In this document: piece by piece, positions 1 through 6,743 of the stretch
Layout of the letters: each line of letters begins with the position of its first letter
Numbering within the stretch: position 1 is the stretch's first letter
Source of the DNA: a virus
Reading direction: 5' to 3' (one strand)
DNA length: 57,363 nucleotides
Virus record (IMG/VR): IMGVR_UViG_3300049217_000061
Span: 1 to 57,363 of that record
Translations under genes and position numbers: made by a program
The notes under the pieces: model-generated
Seen by the model: the letters and a program-made list of their open reading frames with translations, nothing else
Told to the model about the DNA's origin: nothing
Database searches by the model: none

Positions 1-126
1 CGGAAACGTATGACGCGGTAAACGGCGGGCGTAACGGCGGGCGTTAACCTATAAACTCTTTCACCTCTCGCCTCACGGGGCGGGCCTGCCTCACGGGGCG
101 GGCCTGCCTCACGGGGCGGGCCTGCC
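1..126. repeat. Left copy of terminal redundancy (contig closes on itself)
   Basis: Bases 1-126 are identical to 57231-57356. Identity breaks where the left end leaves the 18-bp tandem array and the right end begins another unit. This indicates either a circular assembly or a short terminal repeat on a molecule of about 57.23 kb. No reading frame here is convincing. Confidence 0.9.
71..124. repeat. 18-bp tandem repeat, three copies
   Basis: Three perfect head-to-tail copies of a GC-rich 18-mer beginning CCTCACGGGGCG (71-88, 89-106, 107-124). They are followed by degenerate CCCCTGCC runs to about 150. The copy at the other end of the window has at least 3.5 units. Confidence 0.9.
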
Positions 127-430
127 CTCCTGCCCCTGCCCCTGCCCTCTCCACCCACCCGCGTATTCTCTACCCTCTAGTTACCTTCTCGCTACTATCT
201 GTATTAAACGCAAGCGCTAACCTGTTGATAATCGCCTATATACACAGACCCCCCTCAATACGGAAGGATACGCAAGGAAACGTAAGGGAGGGAGGAGGGA
301 GGAAAGTGGATGGGGAACGGTGCTGCCCTCCTGCCCTCCTGCCATCTAACTCCTTTACCCTCTATACTTGCGCACGCGCACTAACGCACATGGGCACATG
401 GGTAGAGGGGCTATAGCGCCCTAGTTAGGT

Positions 431-449
431 GTGCGTACCCTATACGCAC
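431..449. other. Perfect 7-bp hairpin
   Basis: GTGCGTA (431-437) and TACGCAC (443-449) form a perfect inverted repeat with a 5-nt loop, just upstream of the promoter-like element at 468. It could be an operator or part of an RNA structure. There is no T-run, so it is not a typical terminator. Confidence 0.55.
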
Positions 450-467
450 CTGCGCACACTGGAGGGC

Positions 468-500
468 AGGACTAATGGAGTCCGGCTCCAGATGTATATA
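468..500 (+). promoter_or_regulatory. Promoter-like conserved element, rightward copy
   Basis: A 32-bp stretch whose core ATGGAGTCCGGC is followed by CCAGATGTATA. It recurs with about 28 identities on the opposite strand at 51041-51072. Read as a sigma70 promoter, CTAATG is followed after 17 bp by TATATA. The conserved spacer contains the interrupted palindrome GGAG-tccgg-CTCC and could be an operator. The next convincing gene is the zinc-ribbon protein at 1155, which would leave a leader of about 650 nt. Conservation of the spacer as well as the hexamers suggests binding by a regulator or an unusual polymerase; that part is inference. Confidence 0.5.
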
Positions 501-941
501 GAAGCTAAAAAGGGAGGGATGCGTACCTAAGAAGGTACAGTCCGACCGGCGGACCGCATGGCCCGTTGGCCCGTCAGCCCGTTGGCCCGTTGGCCTCATC
601 TGCCCCAACGTTGCCGCCGCGCGCCCTAGTCCGCTGGTCCGAAGTCCACGCGCGCGTCCGGCCACCCTCCCGCCGAACCACCCTCGCCACCCTCCACCCT
701 CCCGCCTCCGCACCCTCCTGCCCACCCTCGCCACCCTCCCTCCGTCCGGCCAGTCCGCCCCACCCTCCCGCCCCCAGTCTCGTTGCCCTATTGTCCGTGA
801 GGGAGGGTGGCCGGGGCGGGGGCGCAGTTTATTCGTGCCGGAAAGTTATCGCGCTATATATATTTCCGGCTCGTATTCTCGTGCGGTAACTGAGGGCGAA
901 AATTTCGCTTGCTATTTTTCTGGCTAGTCGGTAACTTAGAG
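501..941. other. Non-coding leader with hairpins
   Basis: No gene is supportable between 501 and 941. Two adjacent perfect hairpins stand out: GTACC (523-527) with GGTAC (534-538), and GTCCG (540-544) with CGGAC (550-554). Then come repeated CCCGTTGG blocks (about 558-595) and a pyrimidine-rich CCACCCTCC tract to about 780. The 13-bp palindrome GCGAAAATTTCGC lies at 896-908, and GGTAACT copies start at 885 and 930. A structured 5' leader, origin or packaging region are all possible. Confidence 0.5.
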
Positions 942-1140
942 TGGAGAGTGGATGGTGGATGGTGGAGAGTGGATGGTGGAGAGTGGATGGTGGAGAGTGG
1001 ATGGTGGAGAGTGGATGGTGGAGAGTGGATGGTGGAGAGTGGATGGTGGAGAGTGGATGGTGGAGAGTGGAGAGTGGAGAGTGGAGAGTGGAGAGTGGAG
1101 AGTGGAGAGTGGAGAGTGGAGAGTGGAGAGTGGAGAGTGA
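942..1140. repeat. Minisatellite of 14-bp then 7-bp units
   Basis: Roughly eight copies of GAGAGTGGATGGTG give way near 1055 to about twelve copies of the 7-mer GGAGAGT. The strand is purine-only apart from T. Long open frames exist in all three forward phases, and one in reverse, only because the repeat lacks stops; they encode pure repeat and are not genes. The array ends about 15 bases before the first gene. Confidence 0.9.
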
Positions 1141-1154
1141 GGGGGTGAGCCGTT

Positions 1155-1631
1155 ATGGCTGATAAAAAGGTCAGGAAGGTAGTGACGATGAAGAAGGGGA
1201 GCCGCGCGCTGCGGAAGGTCATCGCCGAGAAGGCGAGGTTAGCGGGGAGGCTCGCACCTAAGTGGCCCCACGTGTGCCGGCGGTGCGCGTACCGGTGGAA
1301 GTCGAAGCGGAAACGGCCGTCCTTCTGTAGCCGGTGCAAGTCGAGGATCTGGAACGTGGCAGCCAGTGTCATCCCCCTGAAGGCGAGCCGGAGAAGGCGG
1401 TACTGGGTGCACGAGGGCGCGATGGGGAAGGGTGGGCACAAGTTAGCCAGGGGGAGGATGGTGGTACGGGTGCCCGGCCGGCGCGGGTACATGAGCGAGG
1501 CGATGGCCCGGAAACGGAGGCGCGACGCGACCGTCAAACGGGAGAAGCGGGCTGCGGCAGCCAAAGTTCGGGCGAGCGTGCTCCGGCAGGCGGAACTGCG
1601 GGCCGCCGGGGCCGCCGGCATCGAGGGATAA
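1155..1631 (+). CDS. Basic zinc-ribbon protein
   Basis: 158 aa, very rich in Arg and Lys. A four-cysteine ribbon lies at about residues 41-62 (CRRC ... FCSRCKSRIW), typical of DNA- or RNA-binding zinc ribbons. The rest is basic and helical with no other recognisable domain. The pattern CxxC...PxxCxxCKSxxW closely resembles the small protein at 52738-52962, suggesting a shared origin. The ATG follows GGGGGTGAG and is the first gene after the repeat-rich leader, with the XRE gene 3 nt downstream. Role unknown; nucleic-acid binding is inferred. Confidence 0.8.
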   Translation: MADKKVRKVVTMKKGSRALRKVIAEKARLAGRLAPKWPHVCRRCAYRWKSKRKRPSFCSRCKSRIWNVAASVIPLKASRRRRYWVHEGAMGKGGHKLARGRMVVRVPGRRGYMSEAMARKRRRDATVKREKRAAAAKVRASVLRQAELRAAGAAGIEG

Positions 1632-1634
1632 CTG

Positions 1635-1868
1635 ATGGCCTACCGCGAGACCACCTCCCGCAAGTTGATCGCTAGACGCGTCAGGAAGGCCCGGCGCGCG
1701 CTCCTTCTCACCCAGGCGGAGTTCGGCCGCGAGTTCGGCGTCAAGGCGATCACCGTGTGGCAGTGGGAGCACGGGAAAAGGGTGCCGCAGTTACGGCACC
1801 AGCGCACCCTGTACGCGGTGGAGGTGGGGGCGGCGAACCGGAAACTGGAGAAGGCGAGGAGAGCATGA
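1635..1868 (+). CDS. XRE/Cro-type helix-turn-helix protein
   Basis: 77 aa. Residues about 27-50 (LTQAEFGREFGV-AITVWQWEHGKRVP) match the XRE helix-turn-helix, including the TQAEF start of helix 2 and the WExGxRxP end. The protein is one DNA-binding domain with basic tails and no dimerisation or peptidase domain. It is a candidate early regulator. Its stop overlaps the next ATG (ATGA at 1865), so it is coupled to the small membrane protein. Confidence 0.85.
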   Translation: MAYRETTSRKLIARRVRKARRALLLTQAEFGREFGVKAITVWQWEHGKRVPQLRHQRTLYAVEVGAANRKLEKARRA

Positions 1869-1990
1869 TTGATCGGTTCTTTAACTTTCTCGGTGTTCTA
1901 GCTCTATGGGCGGTTACCGTTGCCGGGATCGCTGTCGCGTTGGTAGTCTGCGGGGCGATGCTGGAGTGCGGAGCGCAGTTAATTCGATAA
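1865..1990 (+). CDS. Small single-span membrane protein (41 aa)
   Basis: MIDRFFNFLGVLALWAVTVA begins a protein that is almost all hydrophobic from residue 5 to 32, with a short C-terminal tail containing Cys. The start overlaps the stop of the XRE gene by 4 nt (ATGA). No homologous family is recognised. A membrane-level accessory role is inferred only from hydrophobicity. Confidence 0.65.
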   Translation: MIDRFFNFLGVLALWAVTVAGIAVALVVCGAMLECGAQLIR

Positions 1991-2017
1991 TCTATAACTA
2001 AAAGAGGCGGTAACTCA

Positions 2018-2545
2018 ATGGCATACGACTTAGGAAAAATCACAGCGCAAGAGGCCCACCACCAGATCGTGGACCATATCAGCCGGCAATTGGCGGCGTG
2101 TTCCGCGTTCAATAATAACTCACTCGCGTACTTCGGGATTGAGGTGAAGTACCGGGTGGAGCTGACCCTGCACTCCCGAGGGAAAACGCGAGAGGACTTG
2201 ACCGCCAATTTTAATATGGGCGACCAGGTGAGCGATCCCCACGTGCAGGCGGCCTTAACGGAGGAAAATGCGGATGTCCATACTGAAACGATGGTGGTCA
2301 GCGACGAGCAGTTGGCTGGGAGCGCGGCGCGCCGACTGGGTGGAGTGGCGGAAGGATCGGGCAGTCATGCGGCAACTCCGGCGCGAGCGGAAGGCGGAGA
2401 TGCGGGAGGAGCTGCACCTGGCTCGGATGTGGGCGTCGTCGAACCTGGTGGCGGAGGTGAGGCGACACAACGACCAGATGGAGCGCATAGTAACCCTCCT
2501 GCAAACGTGGCTCGCCCCCACAAGTCGGGACGCGGGCGGGGATAA
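2018..2545 (+). CDS. Hypothetical protein; C-terminal half overlaps the next gene
   Basis: 175 aa. The start follows GAGGCGGTAACTCA and is clear. Residues 1-90 look like an ordinary soluble protein (MAYDLGKITAQEAHHQIVDH...). From about residue 92 the frame overlaps the gene at 2268 in the +1 phase, and its composition becomes Gly/Ala/Arg-rich, as expected of the out-of-phase reading of GC-rich coding DNA. Either the true C-terminus is long and overprinted, or the gene was once shorter. No domain recognised. Confidence 0.6.
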   Translation: MAYDLGKITAQEAHHQIVDHISRQLAACSAFNNNSLAYFGIEVKYRVELTLHSRGKTREDLTANFNMGDQVSDPHVQAALTEENADVHTETMVVSDEQLAGSAARRLGGVAEGSGSHAATPARAEGGDAGGAAPGSDVGVVEPGGGGEATQRPDGAHSNPPANVARPHKSGRGRG

Positions 2546-2723
2546 CTCCCCGGTGGAGATCGACGAGGTGGCCGAAGTCGAGGACCTCACCCAGGAGCAG
2601 GCCGACCTCATCCTCGACAAGCTGAGGAAAGGGGAGAGCCTGACGGACGCGGAGGCGAGGGCGATCGGGGCCGACGAGGCAGGCGAGCAGGAGGGGGTGG
2701 ATCGCGTGGAGGACGGAGGGTAG
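2268..2723 (+). CDS. Charged coiled-coil protein of unknown function
   Basis: 151 aa with a perfect GGAGG 5 nt before the ATG. It begins with an amphipathic basic segment (KRWWSATSSWLGARR), then heptad-like helices (residues 30-85), then an acidic tail with LTQEQADLILDKLRKGESLTDAEARAIG, a compact helical pair. Its position just before the terminase genes suggests an early or packaging-associated role, but no family is recognised. Confidence 0.75.
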   Translation: MRMSILKRWWSATSSWLGARRADWVEWRKDRAVMRQLRRERKAEMREELHLARMWASSNLVAEVRRHNDQMERIVTLLQTWLAPTSRDAGGDNSPVEIDEVAEVEDLTQEQADLILDKLRKGESLTDAEARAIGADEAGEQEGVDRVEDGG

Positions 2724-2724
2724 C

Positions 2725-3006
2725 ATGGAGCGCAACGACCTGGCTCTCTGGCGCGCCGACCTCGCGTACACGGTCCCCACCCTCTTCGGCCAGGTGTGGT
2801 CCTGCGTGGAGAACGGGTGTAGGATGTTGAAGGCCGGGCAAGAGGAGCACGCGCACAATAGGAGGCCGTACCTGGTATGGCGAAACCCAAACGTAAAACC
2901 CGCGCCGCCGCACCTGTCGCCCGAGCATCCAAGGCTAAGGGCGAAAGTAAGAGCGGGAATAAGCGTGCTCGATCCCGCGTACCCGTTTCCGCTCGACGCG
3001 GCGTAA
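2725..3006 (+). CDS. Hypothetical small protein
   Basis: 93 aa, beginning 1 nt after the previous stop (TAGC-ATG). Residues 1-52 read as a plausible helical protein (MERNDLALWRADLAYTV...). The last 43 residues overlap the following gene out of phase and are Pro/Arg-rich. As with the gene at 2018, the C-terminal part may be an overprint. Function unknown. Confidence 0.5.
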   Translation: MERNDLALWRADLAYTVPTLFGQVWSCVENGCRMLKAGQEEHAHNRRPYLVWRNPNVKPAPPHLSPEHPRLRAKVRAGISVLDPAYPFPLDAA

Positions 3007-3674
3007 CCAACTCCTCGGCTGCCAAGGCGGACGGGAAGGCGCTCACCCTCAGTAGGCGGGCCTGCATCGCCCTCGTCCTCCCCCCCGACTACGAGCCGGT
3101 AACTAACCTGGAGGCGATCCTTAAGGAAGTCGGGATCGTAGACGTGTGGCCCTACCTCCGCCACGCCGACGACGAAGGCGCGCGGAAGGTAGTCAAGCTG
3201 CGAGCCGACCTGGCGAAGGGGGAGCGGGACGCCGTGACCATTGACCACTACATCGCCGCCGCCGGGGCGGACTTCCACAAGATATTCGGCGTAGTAGCCG
3301 AGCAGGTGAGCCGGATCGAGGGGACGAAGGCGAGCATGATCGCGGCGGCCGGGAGTCCGGAACTCATGTCGGCGGCGGTGCGGCGGGGGAGGACGTACCA
3401 CGGCCACCAGGACGCGAAGATGGTGTTGCAGACGGCGGGCGTGGCCCCCGTGCCGAAGAACCAGGTCACGAACATCAGCGTGCGCGACTCGGTGATCGAC
3501 CAGAGAAGGCAGGTGGCGATCGGGCAGGTGAGGGTGCCGACCCTGGAGGAGGTCGTTAAGGATATCGACTCCACTGTGTACGAGCGGGAGCCGGACCCGA
3601 GGGATGCAGGGCCGAAGCACACGCTCCCGGCGAGCGCAAGTAAGGAGGTAACTGATGTCCTACCGGCCAAGTAA
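2877..3674 (+). CDS. Candidate small terminase or packaging-associated protein
   Basis: 265 aa. A Lys/Arg-rich disordered head (residues 1-60, MAKPKRKTRAAAPVARASK...) precedes a helical body and a C-terminal segment (VTNISVRDSVIDQRRQVAIG) that resembles oligomerisation regions. It lies one small gene before the large terminase, where small terminase subunits are usually encoded, and it is DNA-binding in character. I do not recognise the family by sequence, so the assignment rests on position and composition. The end overlaps the next gene by 20 nt. Confidence 0.5.
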   Translation: MAKPKRKTRAAAPVARASKAKGESKSGNKRARSRVPVSARRGVTNSSAAKADGKALTLSRRACIALVLPPDYEPVTNLEAILKEVGIVDVWPYLRHADDEGARKVVKLRADLAKGERDAVTIDHYIAAAGADFHKIFGVVAEQVSRIEGTKASMIAAAGSPELMSAAVRRGRTYHGHQDAKMVLQTAGVAPVPKNQVTNISVRDSVIDQRRQVAIGQVRVPTLEEVVKDIDSTVYEREPDPRDAGPKHTLPASASKEVTDVLPAK

Positions 3675-3888
3675 GAATACACAGGCTATATTCTATACTG
3701 CGGTAGCTAACTTTGAGCGGGACTTTATCTATAGCTATCTGGTATGTGCCAATTGGAATCGCGTATTGGCAGCCAAGCAACTCGGTATCTCATATCGAAC
3801 TCTCCTTAACAAGATGGAGATGCACCGGATCGAGCAACCGTCTGACAGTTCTGACAGTTCTGACAGTTCTGACAGTCTGGTAGCCTGA
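3655..3888 (+). CDS. Fis-type helix-turn-helix protein with SDS repeat tail
   Basis: 77 aa. Residues 25-55 (LVCANWNRVLAAKQLGISYR-TLLNKM) fit the Fis/NtrC C-terminal helix-turn-helix (HTH_8): an N-W-N lead-in, AAKQLGIS, then the recognition helix. The C-terminus is a repeated Ser-Asp-Ser tail encoded by a 9-bp tandem repeat. The start (GGAGGTAACTGATG) is clear. Lying immediately before the large terminase, it could itself be the DNA-recognition subunit of packaging; otherwise it is a transcription regulator. Confidence 0.75.
   Translation: MSYRPSKNTQAIFYTAVANFERDFIYSYLVCANWNRVLAAKQLGISYRTLLNKMEMHRIEQPSDSSDSSDSSDSLVA
3841..3876. repeat. 9-bp in-frame tandem repeat (TCTGACAGT)
   Basis: Four nearly perfect copies of TCTGACAGT encode the Ser-Asp-Ser tail of the Fis-type protein. 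The unit is a multiple of three, so copy-number change would lengthen or shorten the tail without breaking the frame. Confidence 0.85.
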
Positions 3889-3893
3889 CTCCC

Positions 3894-6116
3894 ATGCTTC
3901 ACCCCTCCATCATCCGGCGCAACATCGAGCGCGTGGAACTCAAGCACCACATCCTCCTGGTCGAGCACACCCTAGCCGAGTGCGTCAAAGTGTTCGACCA
4001 CTTCCAGTCGATCACCTTTGGCGAGGGGAGGAAGCGGTTCTACTCCAGGGATATCGCCGGCGACCCGGACGGCGGGAAGTTCCAGTTGGCGGACTGGGAG
4101 CGCGAGTGGATACGGAACGAGATGTACCTGTGCGCGTGCTCGTTTCCGTATTGGTTCTACCGTTACTTCTTCATCAAGACCAAGGAAGGGCGGATTCAGC
4201 GGCCGGATGTGCTCGCGGCCCAGCAAATTTACCTCGACATTTTAGCCGAGATGGACGGGAAGCAGTTACCGATTCTTCTACTCATCCTCAAGGGCCGGCA
4301 GCTCGGGATGAGCACGATCACGGAGGCGATCGTACTGTGGATCGCCTTATTCAGGCGTGGCTCCCACTGCGTGATTGCGAGCGCGGAAGAAGAGAAGTCC
4401 GAGGAAATGTCGCAGATGGTGTGGATTGGCCTCGACAACCTCCCCGTGTGGATGATGCCGCGACTCGTCAGGGATGACGCGAAAAAGGGGCCGGGGTTCG
4501 CGCACGACAGCGACATCCTCCTCCAGCACGGGGCACAGTCGAAGGGAATTAGTCGAGGCTCCACCCCGGTTGCCGCCCACTTAAGCGAGGTCGCCTACTA
4601 CCCGAACCCGATTGAGACCATCGAGTCCTCCTTAATTCGCGCCATGCACGAGAACCCCCGGACCTTCCTCGTGCTCGAAACGACCGCCCGTAAGAAAGGG
4701 GACTGGTTCCACAAGACCTGGCTTCAGAATCGCGCCGGGGAGGAGACCGGGTACAACCGGTTCGTATGTCTGTTCCTCCCGTGGTACGTGGGGCACGATA
4801 AATACCCGACGAAAGACTGGTTGCGCAACCACCCCATCCCGCCGGACTGGGTCCCGATGCGCCAGACCGTGAAGCAAGCCAATGACGCGCGCATCTACGT
4901 GAAGATGACGCCGGTTCTCCGTAAGTATCTAGGCGGTAACTGGACGATGCCGCTGGAGCAGATGTGGTTCTGGGAGTTCAACTTCATCGAGGCAAGCGTC
5001 AGTGACGAGAAGATGAAGTCCTTCCTCGCAGAGTTGGCCGCCGACGAGCGTTCCTGCTTCCAGAGTAAGAAGCACTCGGTGTACGCGCTCGATGTCATTA
5101 AAAGGATCGAGGACACCGCGACTGCCGCTACCTACACGGACTACGCGCTGATCGGGGACGGCGTCGATAAGAAGTTCCACTTGAAAGAATACTGGGCGGC
5201 GGGCGGGAGAAGGATCGAGGTCCAGTGGCAGACCGGGCAGGGCCAACCGATGGCGTGGAAGTTCGTGCCGCTGAAGGAGACGCCCTCCAGCGACAATGAA
5301 TCGTTCTACGTCAGGATCTGGCAGTTACCGAAAGCCGGGTACAACTACACGGTGGGGATCGACGTGAGTGGGGGGCTGGGAAGCGACAATACTAGCTTCG
5401 ATGTACTGCGAACTAACCCGAAGGACAAGCAGGACCGCGACATTCAGGTGGCGCAACTCTACTCGGCGTGGATCTCATCCCCCGAGGCTCCCCCGTTCGC
5501 CCTCGCGCTGGGCCTCCTCTATGGCCGTCACATGCAGCCCATCCCGCAGGCGCTCATGGCTCCCGAAGTCCAGTTAGCGACCGGCGACCCGATCAGTTAC
5601 CAGCTCGATAAGTTGGGGTACGTCAACTTTTACTACATGAAGCGGTTCGACCTGAAGCAGCGGCCCGGCGGGAATCGCCATCGTCGCGGGTGGGCCTCCC
5701 TCGGGTGGAGCCGCCAGATGATGCGCGAGACCCTGAAGCACGCCATCGACAGCGACTGGATCGAGGTCAACAGCGAGAACACCAGTAACGAGATGGCGAA
5801 CGAGGAAGGGGAGGAGACGGACAGCGGGCGCACGAAATATGACCACTCCTCCGACTCGAACGACGACTCGATCACCAGCCTCGGGATCTGCTACATGACC
5901 TCCCACGACGAGGACACGATCATGGAGCGCATCCAGGGAAAGGTGCGGCCCAAAAAGCGGGTGGGCGACGACGAGGACGGGGAGCGAAAAAAGAACGAGA
6001 TCGGGTTAGACTCTACGGAGATCATGTTGCAGCGGCACTTTAGGGCCGACGATGAGCAGGGGTTGGACGAGTTAGGGGTAACTGAGGAGGAGTATGGCGA
6101 CGCGAACGTGTGGTAG
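3894..6116 (+). CDS. terL: Terminase large subunit (packaging ATPase and nuclease)
   Basis: 740 aa, longer than the usual 450-650. The ATPase domain has a Walker A variant KGRQLGMST (about residues 133-141), a Walker B-type AAHLSEVAY (about 227-235) with its catalytic Glu, and a coupling motif VLETTA (260-265). The nuclease domain shows the first acidic site in GIDVSGGLGSDNTS (about 489) and a C-terminal NDDSITSLG (about 656). It cuts concatemers and pumps DNA through the portal encoded downstream. The ATG has no strong Shine-Dalgarno; translation may be coupled to the Fis-type gene 5 nt upstream. The acidic, Lys-rich tail (about 670-740) is extra. Confidence 0.95.
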   Translation: MLHPSIIRRNIERVELKHHILLVEHTLAECVKVFDHFQSITFGEGRKRFYSRDIAGDPDGGKFQLADWEREWIRNEMYLCACSFPYWFYRYFFIKTKEGRIQRPDVLAAQQIYLDILAEMDGKQLPILLLILKGRQLGMSTITEAIVLWIALFRRGSHCVIASAEEEKSEEMSQMVWIGLDNLPVWMMPRLVRDDAKKGPGFAHDSDILLQHGAQSKGISRGSTPVAAHLSEVAYYPNPIETIESSLIRAMHENPRTFLVLETTARKKGDWFHKTWLQNRAGEETGYNRFVCLFLPWYVGHDKYPTKDWLRNHPIPPDWVPMRQTVKQANDARIYVKMTPVLRKYLGGNWTMPLEQMWFWEFNFIEASVSDEKMKSFLAELAADERSCFQSKKHSVYALDVIKRIEDTATAATYTDYALIGDGVDKKFHLKEYWAAGGRRIEVQWQTGQGQPMAWKFVPLKETPSSDNESFYVRIWQLPKAGYNYTVGIDVSGGLGSDNTSFDVLRTNPKDKQDRDIQVAQLYSAWISSPEAPPFALALGLLYGRHMQPIPQALMAPEVQLATGDPISYQLDKLGYVNFYYMKRFDLKQRPGGNRHRRGWASLGWSRQMMRETLKHAIDSDWIEVNSENTSNEMANEEGEETDSGRTKYDHSSDSNDDSITSLGICYMTSHDEDTIMERIQGKVRPKKRVGDDEDGERKKNEIGLDSTEIMLQRHFRADDEQGLDELGVTEEEYGDANVW

Positions 6117-6738
6117 GGCTAGAGTGAAAAAGGTGAGGACAACCGACTATCTCGGCAACCGAGTTACTGTATTGCATTACACTATCGCCTCCGGGATGCG
6201 GGTCCGCGAGTGGCCGGACGGGAGTATGTTGGTCGAGGTGAGAGCGGGGAGGTTCCGCGACTTCCCATCCACTCATCGGGTATCGAAGGCAATCCGTGAC
6301 GGATTGGCGCTCGGCAAGATCGAGGAGGCCCAGCACCGCCATGCGTCCGGCACCCACGAGCCGGTAACTTACTACCGCCGCGCGAACGGCGATATAGGAG
6401 TGCCGCCGGAGCCGGGATTGGAGCCGCCCGACGACGTGACCGTGCACACGTTCAACACGTTAGCCGAGGCAGACTCCCTCTCCCGCGAGATGCAGCGGCA
6501 GATGTACCGGGATTTTCAGGACGACGGGGTCGCAACGCGCGCTTTTGACGAGATGACCGGGGTGATCGACGGCAACCCCTACAGCCGGGAGCAACTGATC
6601 CACGCGACGATGCACGGGCCGGGAAGGAAGGAGCGCGACGTGGCGAAACTGATGCTGGAGGATCTCGATAAAGAGGAGAGGGACCGGCAGAAAATAACCA
6701 CGCGGGCATTTTTCCACTACCGCGAGTATGATAGGTAA
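6094..6738 (+). CDS. Hypothetical protein between terminase and portal
   Basis: 214 aa, overlapping the terminase end by 23 nt, with GAGGAGT just before the ATG. The N-terminal third is beta-rich (LGNRVTVLHYTIASGMRVRE...DGSMLVEV) and the C-terminal part is helical and charged. No family recognised. Its placement inside the packaging operon suggests a virion or head-assembly role. Confidence 0.7.
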   Translation: MATRTCGRARVKKVRTTDYLGNRVTVLHYTIASGMRVREWPDGSMLVEVRAGRFRDFPSTHRVSKAIRDGLALGKIEEAQHRHASGTHEPVTYYRRANGDIGVPPEPGLEPPDDVTVHTFNTLAEADSLSREMQRQMYRDFQDDGVATRAFDEMTGVIDGNPYSREQLIHATMHGPGRKERDVAKLMLEDLDKEERDRQKITTRAFFHYREYDR

Positions 6739-6743
6739 CCATT

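Noticed and set aside
71-124. Possible CRISPR array
   Set aside because: Units are adjacent without spacers. The same is true of every other array in the window, so they are tandem repeats, not CRISPR.
909-1162. Several overlapping forward frames and one long reverse frame (854-1621)
   Set aside because: They exist only because the 14/7-bp repeat lacks stops; the encoded proteins are pure repeat, or antisense to the zinc-ribbon gene.
2298-3620. 440-aa reverse frame
   Set aside because: Antisense shadow of GC-rich genes; composition is Arg/Pro/His-rich, with no motifs and no ribosome site.
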